Source of the DNA: UBA1660 sp964462035
GTDB taxonomy: Bacteria; Myxococcota_A; Polyangia; Polyangiales; Houyiibacteriaceae
Direction of reading: 5' to 3'
Assembly (NCBI GenBank): GCA_964462035.1
Contig: CAYXAP010000003.1
Location: 186,001 to 250,000, forward strand
Length of the DNA: 64,000 nt
The notes under the pieces are model-generated. The model was not told where the DNA came from and did no database searches. It saw only the letters and a program-made list of their open reading frames with translations. The position numbers were made by a program, and so were the translations under genes. Of the stretch, positions 25,746 through 36,701 are shown one piece after another (the first letter of the stretch is position 1; the number at the start of each line of letters is the position of its first letter).

Positions 25746-26600
25746 TCAGAGCCGGCCTTCGATACCGAAGGCGAAGGATGGCGTGCGCGCGTTGCTCTGC
25801 GCGTAGAAGACGCCGTCGGCGTCGAGGGTGAGGCCGACGTTGTCGGTCAGCGCGAAGGCGATCCCGAAGCCGGCGCCCAGGTAGCGGGTGTTGCCCACGC
25901 CGGAGACGTTCGTGCGCTCGACGGCCTGGAAGAAGGGCTCGTAGAGCGAGACGTGGAAGTCGAAGCGGAAGCGCCAGGGTTGGACGCCAACCTGCCCGTA
26001 GCCCGTCAGCGCGTGCTCGAACCCTGTGTTCAGCCGAACGCCGAGCATGCCGGTGACCCACGCCGGCGTGTCGCGGATGGCGAAGCCGCGGCCGACCTGG
26101 CCCTGGAGCTCCACGCGGTGCGTTTCGACCGCCGGGCGGTAGACCACCGGCAGGACCGTTCCATCGTCTGCCATGAAATCGGAGTCGACGAGTCGGTCGG
26201 TCGCGATCGCGGGCGGCGCATAACCGTAGTGGGCCTCGACCGCGACACGGGTCGGACCCTCGGTCAGCAGGCCTACGCGGGCACCCGCCACGAATGGACC
26301 GAGGTAGTGCGCCGAGTCTTCCCCATCGACCCGCGCGCGGCCGTAGGGTGTGAGCAGCCCGACCACCGTCACCCGCTCGTGCACACCGACCTCGAGGTAG
26401 AGGTTCAGCTGGGTGTCCAGGTAGCTCGGGACCGGCACGCTCTCGCCTCCGGCGCCGTAGGCGGCGCTGCCGATCAGGAGTCGGCTCGTGAGCTTGCCGT
26501 AGAAGCCGCCCTCCTTCTGGACCCAGCCGCCGGCCGCCGCGGGCGAGGGCAGCGTGACGCTCGCTCCGAGCGCCAGCGCCACCATGGCGATTCGCTTCAT
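25746..26600 (-). CDS. Predicted small outer-membrane beta-barrel protein
   Basis: A 284-residue protein with a signal peptide (cleavage near PAAAGG, residue 23) and alternating hydrophobic strands throughout (SYLDTQLNLYLEVGV, FRFDFHVSLYEPF), ending in FGIEGRL, a barrel-type C-terminus. No family is recognised with certainty; it resembles the small transport-associated beta-barrel proteins of myxobacteria. The start at 26600 has a strong GGAGG site. A 4-bp ATGA overlap joins it to the upstream alpha/beta hydrolase, so the two are one operon. Role unknown. Confidence 0.7.
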   Translation of the reverse strand: MKRIAMVALALGASVTLPSPAAAGGWVQKEGGFYGKLTSRLLIGSAAYGAGGESVPVPSYLDTQLNLYLEVGVHERVTVVGLLTPYGRARVDGEDSAHYLGPFVAGARVGLLTEGPTRVAVEAHYGYAPPAIATDRLVDSDFMADDGTVLPVVYRPAVETHRVELQGQVGRGFAIRDTPAWVTGMLGVRLNTGFEHALTGYGQVGVQPWRFRFDFHVSLYEPFFQAVERTNVSGVGNTRYLGAGFGIAFALTDNVGLTLDADGVFYAQSNARTPSFAFGIEGRL

Positions 26601-27538
26601 CCGTGCCTCCGCATCCATCCCAGCAGCTGGGACGAGACGTTCGTTCCGCCGGGAGCCGGTCGCAGACCGAGCTCGGTGTCTGGCGGGAACCCGACATGGC
26701 CGCCGCGCTCGAGGACGATACGCTCCACCTGAGGGTTCGCGTCGAGGAAGGGCTCGAGGGTGTGGAACACGACCATTGGGTCGTGGCGGGTGATCAGGGA
26801 GAGGGTGGGGACCTTCACGTCGCCGAGGACCGGCCCGGCGCTCTGGGTGCGCCAATACTCACGCGCGTCGGCGAAGCCGAAGCGCTGCGCGACCACGGTC
26901 TCGTCCCAGTCCTCGAGGGTCGTGATGGCCTGGACGCGCTGCAATGGCGCCGGCTGGGGGCCGTCGTGCTCGGTGACGGCCGCGTAGATGTCCTTCAGCC
27001 CTCGCAGCACGTTTCGCCGATAGAGGGCCCGTCTCGGTCGGTCGATCTCGTGGATGCCGGCTTCCAGATCGAGCGGCGCGCAGACGGTGGCCACACACGC
27101 GAGACGAGCATCGGGGTCGTTCGCGGCATAGCGGAGGGAGACATGGCCTCCCATCGAATAGCCGATGAGACGCACGGTCTCGTAGCGGGCCAGGTCCGGT
27201 GCGGCAAAGACGGCCGCGAGGTCGGCGATGAGCCCCGCGTGGTAGACGTCGGCGCCTCGACGATCGGCCCCCCGGAGGCAGATCCGGAGGCAGTCGGTCT
27301 TCGCGGCGGCGCAGGCCGCGGCCATCGCGATCGCGTAGTTGGAAGAGAAGCTCCCCCCCAAGCCGTGGACGACCAGGACCAGGTCCCTCGACCCGTACTC
27401 GTGGAGCCGGCCCGTGAGCTCGATGTCGCCGGCGACCGGGTCGTGGAGCGGCGCCCGGAAGTGTCTGGAGGGCGGCGGCGGCACCGGCTGAAATAGATGC
27501 CGGACGAACGGCCGTAGGGTCCAGTAGTCGCCTTGCAC
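26597..27538 (-). CDS. YheT/ABHD-like alpha/beta hydrolase
   Basis: A 313-residue alpha/beta hydrolase of the YheT (ABHD1/3) type. VVHGLGGS forms the oxyanion loop near residue 57, the nucleophile elbow GYSMGG has Ser at 128, and the acid and His are in TRHDPMVVF and GGHVGF. No signal peptide is seen, so it acts in the cytoplasm or on the membrane surface, probably as an esterase or lipase. The start is a GTG at 27538. It overlaps the beta-barrel protein gene by 4 bp and is divergent from the TetR gene. Confidence 0.88.
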   Translation of the reverse strand: MQGDYWTLRPFVRHLFQPVPPPPSRHFRAPLHDPVAGDIELTGRLHEYGSRDLVLVVHGLGGSFSSNYAIAMAAACAAAKTDCLRICLRGADRRGADVYHAGLIADLAAVFAAPDLARYETVRLIGYSMGGHVSLRYAANDPDARLACVATVCAPLDLEAGIHEIDRPRRALYRRNVLRGLKDIYAAVTEHDGPQPAPLQRVQAITTLEDWDETVVAQRFGFADAREYWRTQSAGPVLGDVKVPTLSLITRHDPMVVFHTLEPFLDANPQVERIVLERGGHVGFPPDTELGLRPAPGGTNVSSQLLGWMRRHG

Positions 27539-27642
27539 CAGGCGGACCTACCACGTGGGACCGATCGACTCCATGGTCCCCCCGACACGTGTGGGTACGC
27601 CTTTCCTTCAGTGGGAATTGCAGACCATTTCAGTCGTGCTAT

Positions 27643-27677
27643 TTACCGAGCGGTAAGTCGCCCCTACCGACCGGTAG
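27643..27677. promoter_or_regulatory. Tandem TetR operators before the RND operon
   Basis: TTACCG-AG-CGGTAA (27643-27656) and CTACCG-AC-CGGTAG (27664-27677) are perfect inverted repeats of the same core, TACCG-N2-CGGTA, with centres 21 bp apart (two helical turns). They lie 9-43 bp before the TetR start codon and would block transcription of tetR and the efflux genes downstream. Confidence 0.88.
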
Positions 27678-27685
27678 GTCCCCCC

Positions 27686-28294
27686 ATGTCCACCCTCGCT
27701 CCCATCGCCACCGACGCCACCTTGGCGGAACGGATCTTGCGCCACGCTTCCGAGCTCTTTGCCGAGCGGGGTTGGGCAGCCACGTCACTGCGCGAGATCG
27801 CGGAGGCCGCCGGCTGCACCAAGCCGGCCCTCTACTACCACTGGGGCAACAAAGAGGCGCTCTTCACCGCCTGTATCCGGGCAGAAACGGATGCGCTCAC
27901 GGCCTTGATCGTGGACCACCTGGACGAGGACCTCGGCGACACCACCGTCGCCACCCGCCTCATCGGTGGACTCCGCGACTTCTTCGCCCACCTCGAGCAC
28001 TCGCCCACGGGGATGCGCTTGGTGACCCGCGCCGAGCTCCGGCCCGAGCCGAATCAGCCGGTCTTCGACTTCTCGTCCTTGCGCGACCAGCACCACGAGT
28101 ACATCCGTACCCTCCTCGCTAGCGGTGTTCGCCGCGGGGAGTTACGGAGCGACGTCGATCTCGACGATATGGCGCACGCCCTCAGCGGCATGGTCGACCA
28201 GCGCCTTCAACTCTGGCTCCACGGCGAGCCCCTCGACCACGACCTCCCCGAACGAATCGTTCACCTCTTCCTTCACGGAGTCGGTACCCCATGA
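27686..28294 (+). CDS. TetR-family repressor of the RND operon
   Basis: A 202-residue TetR-type repressor. The DNA-binding domain is at residues 14-60 (ILRHASELFAERGWAATSLREIAEAAG, then KPALYYHWGNKEALF), followed by a helical ligand-binding domain. The ATG at 27686 was chosen because homologues begin near here and the longer frame to 27533 crosses the operators. It overlaps the downstream RND adaptor gene by 4 bp (ATGA), so it is first in the efflux operon and controls it and itself through the two TACCG palindromes. The inducer is unknown. Confidence 0.93.
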   Translation: MSTLAPIATDATLAERILRHASELFAERGWAATSLREIAEAAGCTKPALYYHWGNKEALFTACIRAETDALTALIVDHLDEDLGDTTVATRLIGGLRDFFAHLEHSPTGMRLVTRAELRPEPNQPVFDFSSLRDQHHEYIRTLLASGVRRGELRSDVDLDDMAHALSGMVDQRLQLWLHGEPLDHDLPERIVHLFLHGVGTP

Positions 28295-29445
28295 TCCGCC
28301 GCGTTCCCCTTCTCATCCTGCTCGTCGCCTGTGGCTCCGCCAGCGGCCAGGAAGAGGCCTCCTCGGCTTCGGCCGAGCGCGCCCCGGCCGATCCGCCCTC
28401 GGCCACGGCGACCCGAGTCGAGGTCGCCACCACCAGCACCTCTCGTGCTTCGGTGTCCTTTCAGCTCCCCGGCGAGATCGAGGGTAGCCGAGACGCGCTG
28501 CTGGCCGCCGCGCTCGGCGGCTACATCGAGCGGGTGATGGTCGAAGAGGGCGACACCGTCCGGCGCAACGAGGTCATCGCCCGGGTCGACACGGCGAGCC
28601 ATGGCGCGCGTGCCGCGCAGGCCCGAGTCGAGCTCGAGGCCGCCGAGCGTGAGCTCGAGCGTGCCGAGCGCCTCACCGGCGCCATCAGTCAGCAGCAGCT
28701 CCACGCCGCCGAGAACCGAGTCGCCGCCGCACGAGCCGCGCTCCAGTCCGCGCGCGTGACCGCGTCGCGGGGCACCATCCGGGCGCCTTTCGCGGGCACC
28801 ATCGCTTCGGTCGGGGTGGAGCAGGGCGAGGTCGCCGCGCCGGGAGCGCCCATGGTTCGGCTGGTTCAGCTCGATCCCGTCCACGTGTCCCTCGCGGTCC
28901 CGGACCGCGACGTGGTCGCCCTCCGGCAGGGCATGACCGTTTCGGTCACCACCAGCGCCACCCCGACGCCGATCGAGGGCGTGATCAAGCACGTGAGCCC
29001 CGCGGCGGATCTCCAGACCCGAGCGTTCGAGGTGACGGTCGAGGTGTCGAACGAAGACGGCCGGCTCCTGCCCGGCATGATCGCTCAGGTCCAGATCGTC
29101 GGCGGCGAGGACACGGCGCCGGAGCGGGTGGTCCTGCCCCAGTACGTGCTGGTCACCCGCCTCGACGGCAACGGCGTGTTCATCGAAGAGAACGGCGTGG
29201 CCCGCTGGCGGTCGATTCAGGTCGGCGCGGTGATGCGCGACCAGGTGGTCGTCGAGGGCGGCCTCGAGCCCGGTGAGCGGGTCATCGTGACCGGCCACCG
29301 CGAGCTCGCCGACGGCGACGAGGTCATGGTCGTTCGGGAGGGCAGCTGCTGCACCAACGGCCGCGTGATCTTCGACGCCACCGGTCCGGCCGTGACCGAG
29401 TCGGCCCCGGCGGACACCGACGGCGCGAGCGAGGAAGAGGGATGA
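28291..29445 (+). CDS. RND efflux periplasmic adaptor lipoprotein
   Basis: A 384-residue membrane fusion protein of the AcrA/MexA type. A lipobox (LILLVACG, Cys about residue 13) anchors it to the membrane. A lipoyl-type half domain follows (ALGGYIERVMVEEGDTV), then a coiled-coil hairpin (about 105-165), then the second lipoyl half (GTIRAPFAGTIASVGVEQGE) and a beta-barrel. It links the inner-membrane pump to an outer-membrane channel not encoded here. An unusual CC pair (GSCCTNG) is near residue 302. It overlaps the pump gene by 4 bp. Confidence 0.95.
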   Translation: MIRRVPLLILLVACGSASGQEEASSASAERAPADPPSATATRVEVATTSTSRASVSFQLPGEIEGSRDALLAAALGGYIERVMVEEGDTVRRNEVIARVDTASHGARAAQARVELEAAERELERAERLTGAISQQQLHAAENRVAAARAALQSARVTASRGTIRAPFAGTIASVGVEQGEVAAPGAPMVRLVQLDPVHVSLAVPDRDVVALRQGMTVSVTTSATPTPIEGVIKHVSPAADLQTRAFEVTVEVSNEDGRLLPGMIAQVQIVGGEDTAPERVVLPQYVLVTRLDGNGVFIEENGVARWRSIQVGAVMRDQVVVEGGLEPGERVIVTGHRELADGDEVMVVREGSCCTNGRVIFDATGPAVTESAPADTDGASEEEG

Positions 29446-32400
29446 TCGAGGCGATCGTACGTCGCCGGGCGATCGTCTACCTGGCGACCTTCTTCCTGAT
29501 CGTCGGCGGGTTGGTCACATACGCCTTCCTGCTGCCGCGGGAGGCCAATCCGGACGTGACCATCCCGGTGGTCACCGTGACGACGCCCTACATCGGCGTG
29601 TCGCCGGAGGACATCGAGTCCCTGGTCACCAACCCGATCGAGAACGAGCTCGCGGGCATCAAGGACCTGAAGAAGATGACGAGCACCTCGTACGAGGGGA
29701 TGAGCGCCATCGTCCTCGAGTTCGAGCCCGAGGTGGTCATCAGTGACGCGCTCCAGCGGGTGCGTGACCGCGTGTCCCGAGCGACGCCGAAGCTCCCGGA
29801 GGATGCCGAGGACACGGAGGTCCAGGAGATCTCTTTCTCCGACTTGCCCATCATGATCGTCACGATCGCGGGCGACGTCTCGGAGGTCGAGCTCAAGGCG
29901 CTCGGCGAGCGCTTCGAGGAAGAGGTGCGCCGCATCGACGGCGTCCTCGACGCCAACCTCAGCGGCGGCCGCGAGCGCGAGATCCGCGTGCAGATCAATC
30001 CGCAGCGGCTGTCCCACTACGGTCTCTCGTTGAACGACGTCATCGGTGCCATCGCCGACGAGAACGTCAACGTTCCAGGCGGAGACGTCGGCGCCGGCGA
30101 CGCGAGCTACCTGCTGCGTGTCCCCGGTGAGATCGAGGACCCCTCGGAGATCGAGGGCATCGCCATCAAGCGCGTCGGAGACCGCCCGGTCTTCGTTCGT
30201 GACGTGGCGCGCGTGGTCGACGGTTTCGCCGACCGCACGACGTACGCCCGCATGAACGGTCGCACTGCGGTCTCGGTCGCCGTGTCCAAGCGCTCGGGCG
30301 CGAACATCCTCGAGGTCGCCACCGCGGTGAAGGCGCTCGCGGCGGAGCACATGGCGGAGTGGCCCGAGGGGGTGCGCTTCGAGGTGCTCGGCGACCAGTC
30401 GAAGTTCGTCAACGACATGGTCAGCGAGCTCGAGAACGGCATCATCACCGGCCTACTCCTGGTCGTCGGCGTGCTCCTCTTCTTCATGGGCGTGCGCAAC
30501 TCGTTCTTCGTCGCGCTCGCCATTCCGCTCTCGATGCTGATGGCCTTCCTCTTCATCGAGATGTTCGGGATGACCCTGAACATGATCGTGCTCTTCGCGC
30601 TGATCATGGCGCTGGGCATGCTCGTCGATAATGCGATCGTGATCGTCGAGAACGTCTTCCGTCACCTCGAAGAGGGGAAGGGGAAGATGGAGGCGGCCAT
30701 CGTCGGCACCCAGGAGGTCGCCGGCGCCGTCGCGGCCTCGACCGCCACGACGGTCGCCGCTTTCGCGCCGCTGCTCTTCTGGACCGGCATCATGGGCCAG
30801 TTCATGGGCTACCTGCCCAAGACGATCGTGATCGTCCTGATCTGCTCGCTCGCCGTCGCGGTGGCCATCTTGCCGGTCTTCCTCGCGAAGCTCGCCCGGA
30901 AGGCCAAGACGGAGCGAGACCTCAGCGAGGCGCAGGAGCTCGGGCCGCTGATGCGGACCTACAAGCGCTTCCTCGAGGGCACCATCCGCCGCAAGTGGAT
31001 GACCGTGGCCGCCGGGTTCGCTGCGCTCTTCGCGACCTTCTTCCTCTACTGCGGGATGAACCACGGCGTGGAGTTCTTCCCGGAGACCGAGCCGAACCGC
31101 GGCACGATCACCGTGCGCGCGCCGATCGGCACCGAGCTCGAGACCACCGACCGCATCGTTCGACAGATCGAGGCGATCCTCGCAGGGACCGAGAACGTCG
31201 ACACCTTCGTCGCCGAGGTGGGCGTCGCCGGCGGCGGGCAGGACCCGATGGCCGCGAGCCAGGCCGCGGCGAACATGGCGCGGATCACCGTGGACTTCCT
31301 GCCGGACCGGAACACTGCCAAGGAAGGCGAGCAGGTCCGTGTGGAGCCGACCACCGACACCATCGACGCGCTCCGCGCCCAGCTCGAGGCCATCCCCGGT
31401 GCCGAGATCCGCGTGGAGAAGGAGCGCATGGGCCCGCCGGTGGGCAAGCCGGTGGACGTGAAGGTCACCGGCGACGACGTGCACCAGCTCGGGGAGATCG
31501 CTGCCCGGGTGCGCCGCGACTTCCGCGAGATCGAGGGCACCACTGGGCTGACGGACGACTATCGCGTCGGTCGCCCGGAGATGCGCCTGCGCATCAACCG
31601 CGGCGCCGCCAAGCGCGTCGGCGCGAGCACCCGCGCCGTGGCCGGTATCGTTCGGGCCGCGGTCGCCGGCCAGAAGGCCAGCGCGCTCCGCGACGGCGAG
31701 GACGAGTACGACATCGTGGTCGAGCTCGCGCCGGAGTTCCGCGAGGACCTGGAGCAGGTGCTCGCCCTCCGCATCGACGGCCGCGAGGACACGAGCCCGG
31801 ACACGTTCCCAGTGCCCCTCTCGACCGTCGCCAGCTACGAGCTCGCGGGCGGTACGGGGGCCATCCACCATCTCGACCAGGACCGGGTCGTCAGCATCAC
31901 CGGCGACGTCGAGGAGGGGGTCCAGCCGACGGTCGTCCAGGCCGCCGTCCTGAAGTACATCGCCGAGGCCGACCTCCCCGCGGGCTACCACCTCGAGCTC
32001 GGCGGCAGCAACGACGAGCAGGAGGAGACCGGCATCTTCCTCGCCAAGGCCCTCGCCATCGGTGTGGTGCTGATCCTCGGCGTGCTCGTCTGGCAGTTCA
32101 ACAGCCTCTCGACGCCGCTCATCATCGTCTTCTCGGTCGTGCTCTCGCTGATCGGCGTGCTCTGGGGCCTGATCCTCACGGGGACCCCCTTCGGGATCAT
32201 GATGACCGGCCTAGGTGTCATATCGTTGGCAGGCATCGTCGTGAACAACGCGATCGTGCTCCTCGACTACGTGGAGCAGCTGATCGAGAAGGGCGTCCCG
32301 CGCGAAGAGGCGCTGGTGCAGGCAGGCCTGACGCGCTTCCGCCCGGTCATGCTGACGGCGGTCACGACCGTGCTCGGTCTGGTCCCGATGGCGGTCGGGG

Positions 32401-32615
32401 TCAGCATCGACTTCTTCCAGGGGAAGCTCATCCTCGGCTCGACCAGCGCCGCCTGGTGGGGGCCCATGGCCATCGCCATCATCTTCGGCCTCTTCGTGGC
32501 GACGCTGCTGACCCTCGTGATGGTCCCCACCATGTACGCCGCGCTGGCGTCGATGCGGGAGCGGATCATGGGCAGTCGCCCCGAGCCGCAGCCGACACCC
32601 GCGCCAGCGGAGTAA
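29442..32615 (+). CDS. RND efflux pump permease (AcrB/HAE1-like)
   Basis: A 1057-residue resistance-nodulation-division transporter of the inner membrane, with the full two-fold repeat: an N-terminal helix, a large periplasmic domain, helices TM2-6, a second large periplasmic domain and TM8-12. In TM4 the proton-relay position is LVDNAIVIVEN, with Asp396 kept and the next position Asn instead of the second Asp of AcrB; this Asp-Asn form is common in the broader family. The second half has GIVVNNAIVLLDY and LTAVTTVLGLVPM. Energised by protons, it exports hydrophobic compounds with the adaptor. Substrates are unknown, and no TolC-like gene follows. Confidence 0.95.
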   Translation: MIEAIVRRRAIVYLATFFLIVGGLVTYAFLLPREANPDVTIPVVTVTTPYIGVSPEDIESLVTNPIENELAGIKDLKKMTSTSYEGMSAIVLEFEPEVVISDALQRVRDRVSRATPKLPEDAEDTEVQEISFSDLPIMIVTIAGDVSEVELKALGERFEEEVRRIDGVLDANLSGGREREIRVQINPQRLSHYGLSLNDVIGAIADENVNVPGGDVGAGDASYLLRVPGEIEDPSEIEGIAIKRVGDRPVFVRDVARVVDGFADRTTYARMNGRTAVSVAVSKRSGANILEVATAVKALAAEHMAEWPEGVRFEVLGDQSKFVNDMVSELENGIITGLLLVVGVLLFFMGVRNSFFVALAIPLSMLMAFLFIEMFGMTLNMIVLFALIMALGMLVDNAIVIVENVFRHLEEGKGKMEAAIVGTQEVAGAVAASTATTVAAFAPLLFWTGIMGQFMGYLPKTIVIVLICSLAVAVAILPVFLAKLARKAKTERDLSEAQELGPLMRTYKRFLEGTIRRKWMTVAAGFAALFATFFLYCGMNHGVEFFPETEPNRGTITVRAPIGTELETTDRIVRQIEAILAGTENVDTFVAEVGVAGGGQDPMAASQAAANMARITVDFLPDRNTAKEGEQVRVEPTTDTIDALRAQLEAIPGAEIRVEKERMGPPVGKPVDVKVTGDDVHQLGEIAARVRRDFREIEGTTGLTDDYRVGRPEMRLRINRGAAKRVGASTRAVAGIVRAAVAGQKASALRDGEDEYDIVVELAPEFREDLEQVLALRIDGREDTSPDTFPVPLSTVASYELAGGTGAIHHLDQDRVVSITGDVEEGVQPTVVQAAVLKYIAEADLPAGYHLELGGSNDEQEETGIFLAKALAIGVVLILGVLVWQFNSLSTPLIIVFSVVLSLIGVLWGLILTGTPFGIMMTGLGVISLAGIVVNNAIVLLDYVEQLIEKGVPREEALVQAGLTRFRPVMLTAVTTVLGLVPMAVGVSIDFFQGKLILGSTSAAWWGPMAIAIIFGLFVATLLTLVMVPTMYAALASMRERIMGSRPEPQPTPAPAE

Positions 32616-32661
32616 CGGGCTCCAACTCGACGCGGGCCGATCCCGGGGTGACACTGTCTCC

Positions 32662-34652
<1,991 letters not shown>

Positions 34653-34653
<1 letters not shown>

Positions 34654-35360
34654 CACGCGGCCTCCCCATCGATGACGGATCGGGAGCCGCTGGCTCCGTC
34701 GAGCCGTCCGAGGATCGCGGCGGCGACGGCGCGCGGGTCGGCGAGCGTGGCCCGGTCGGCCTTCGGCATCGCCGCGGCGTGCATCGCGGTGTCCATCTCG
34801 CCCGGGTCGAAGGAGAGGAAGCGGAGCGAGGGCTCCTCGGCAGCCCAGACCCCGACGAGGTGATCGAGGGCGGCCTTGGAGGCGCCGTAGGGACCCCAGC
34901 CGGGGTAGCGCTCCACCGCGGCGTCGCTGCTGACGACCACGACGGTGCCTCCGTCGCGTCGCATCGTGCGGTGGAGCGCTCGGATGAGCAGCGCTGGACC
35001 GAGGGCGTTCACGGCGAAGGTCCGCGCGAGCGCGGCGGCGCTCACGTCGGCCAGCCGGGGCATCGGGTCTTCGTCGTCGTCGCCGAGCGGCCCGAGGGTG
35101 CTCGCCGCGTGGACGAAGAGGTCGAAAGGGCCACCGGCGAGGCTGCTCGCACGGGCGACCAGCGCCTCGGTGTCGATGTCGCCGACGTCCGCGGGGAGGG
35201 CGAGGGCGCCGATCGGCTCGAGGGCCGCGCGGAGTCGTACCTCGTCACGGGCGACGCCGACGACCTTCGCGCCGCGCTCGCGCAGGATGGTGGCGAGGGC
35301 GAGGCCGAGGCCACGGCTCGCGCCGGTGATGAGGGCTCGTTCGGGGTTCGGATGGGTCAT
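34653..35360 (-). CDS. Short-chain dehydrogenase coupled to the QueA-like gene
   Basis: A 235-residue SDR, short but complete. TGASRGLG is at about residues 12-19 and the VHAAS motif takes the place of NNAG. The catalytic Ser (VSSDA) and YGASK are present. The start at 35360 has an excellent AGGAGG site; the open frame before it is not conserved. It forms a two-gene operon with the QueA-like gene and is divergent from an XRE-cupin regulator. Substrate unknown. Confidence 0.9.
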
Positions 35361-35433
35361 GTGTTTCCTCCTGTGACCCTCAGCCTTCGTCGCAGGTGTT
35401 GCAGAATCACCCAATCCGTTGCTTCATGAGCGG

Positions 35434-36018
35434 GTGGCTAGCAAATCATCCAAGCGGTCGGCGGAAGAGCTTCGCGAAGCGGGCACGAACCTGGCCGAGA
35501 ACATCCGTCAGTTGCGTGAGGCGCGCGGACTGAGCCAGGGGCAGATCGCCAAGCTCGCCGGGATCCCCCGGCCCACCTGGAGCACCCTCGAGCGCGGCGA
35601 CGGCAACCCGACCCTGGCGGTGCTCCTCAAGGCGGCGACGGCGCTGCAGGTCTCCATCGAGGAGCTGGTGGCTCCGCCGCGGGCGACCGCTCGCCACTTT
35701 CCCGCTGGCTCGCTGCGGTCGAAGCGGCGAGGTCAGGTGACGGTCGAGATCCTCCTGCCCGAGCCCGTCCCCGGCCTCCAGCTCGAGCGCATGACCTTCC
35801 CGCCGGGCGCCGGCATGACCGGCATCCCCCACACCCCAGGCACGCGCGAGTACCTCTGCTGCGAGCGCGGCGAGGTGCAGCTGACCGCGAGCGGCCAGAG
35901 CTGGACCCTGAAGGAGGGCGACGTGGTCGTCTTCCGCGGTGACCAGAAGCACAGCTATCGGAACCCCGGCCGCAAGCGCGCCACGGCGTTCAGCGTCGTC
36001 GCGCTCGCGCCGGGCTAG
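35434..36018 (+). CDS. XRE-family regulator with cupin domain
   Basis: A 194-residue one-component regulator. A helix-turn-helix of the XRE type covers residues about 18-72 (NIRQLREARGLSQGQIAKLAGIPRPTWSTLERG). A cupin domain follows at about 105-190 (FPPGAGMTGIPHTPGTREYLCCERGEV, LKEGDVVVFRGDQKHSYRNPG), which may bind a metal or small ligand. The start is uncertain: GTG at 35434 fits the homologous MASKSSKR-type beginning, and TTG at 35419 is an alternative. It is divergent from the SDR/QueA-like pair with about 73 bp between starts, so it is a likely regulator of that pair. Confidence 0.9.
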   Translation: MASKSSKRSAEELREAGTNLAENIRQLREARGLSQGQIAKLAGIPRPTWSTLERGDGNPTLAVLLKAATALQVSIEELVAPPRATARHFPAGSLRSKRRGQVTVEILLPEPVPGLQLERMTFPPGAGMTGIPHTPGTREYLCCERGEVQLTASGQSWTLKEGDVVVFRGDQKHSYRNPGRKRATAFSVVALAPG

Positions 36019-36026
36019 ACCGTGGG

Positions 36027-36637
36027 GTGCCCGAACCCGACGGTCGACCGCGGCTCTCCGAGCAACTCTTCGGTCGGGTGGTCCTCGACACGCTCGCGGC
36101 GGCTTGCGGGCATACCGCGGCCCTCGGCCCACTCGCAGACGGGGTCACGGGTGGGGAGGCCGAGTCATTCGATGCGAATGCAGTCGAGCGGCTCGAGGCC
36201 GCAGTGCCGACCTCCAGCATTCCCGTCATCTTCGGCGAGCTACGGGCGAGCTCCGACCCTCGTCGCTCGTGGCGAAGGTCCGCGGTGGCAGTGGATGGCG
36301 AGCGCCGACGGTGAGCGACGAGCGACGGCGCTTCTGGATCTCGATGCAGCCCATCACGCGCGAGTGCTCCGCGTCGTCGTGGACGACAAAGACGCCGTCG
36401 GTCGGTCGGCCATCGCCGAGTTGGACGCGGCAGTGAGTCGGGTGTGCAAGGGGGGCTGGGTCCAGAGCCGGCGCTTCTTCGTCGAAGCTCCAGTGGCTGA
36501 CCCCGTGAGGCCTTCGGTCGGGTCTCTACCGCGATCGACCCGAGCTCCTGGTGCGGGTTCGTGCGCGGCACCGGGTGGTGACTCGCGCCCGCTACACCCC
36601 TTGTTGGCCCCTCGACGCGACGACCTTCGAGCCGTAG
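36027..36637 (+). pseudogene. Decayed or frameshifted gene, three frames
   Basis: No single frame is open here, but protein-like sequence passes through three frames in order. From GTG 36027 it reads RLSEQLFGRVVLDTLAAACG to about SIPVIFGELRA. From about 36270 the next frame reads WQWMASADGERRATALLDLD, then VLRVVVDDKDAVGRSAIAEL and VQSRRFFVEAPVADPV. From about 36515 the third frame reads GLYRDRPELLVRVRARHRVV and YTPCWPLDATTFEP to a stop at 36635-36637. Both shifts are in the same direction. This is either a pseudogene or an active gene hit by two indel errors. A product of about 200 residues is implied; the family is not recognised. Confidence 0.65.
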
Positions 36638-36701
36638 CCCGACGGAGTAACCGAGCGCCGGGATCCCAAGGATGACGCGGGTCGCTGGGTCGTCGTGGGC
36701 G

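Noticed and set aside
30453..31991. A 512-codon frame opposite to the RND pump.
   Set aside because: Antisense to highly conserved pump sequence; composition is that of a complement frame.
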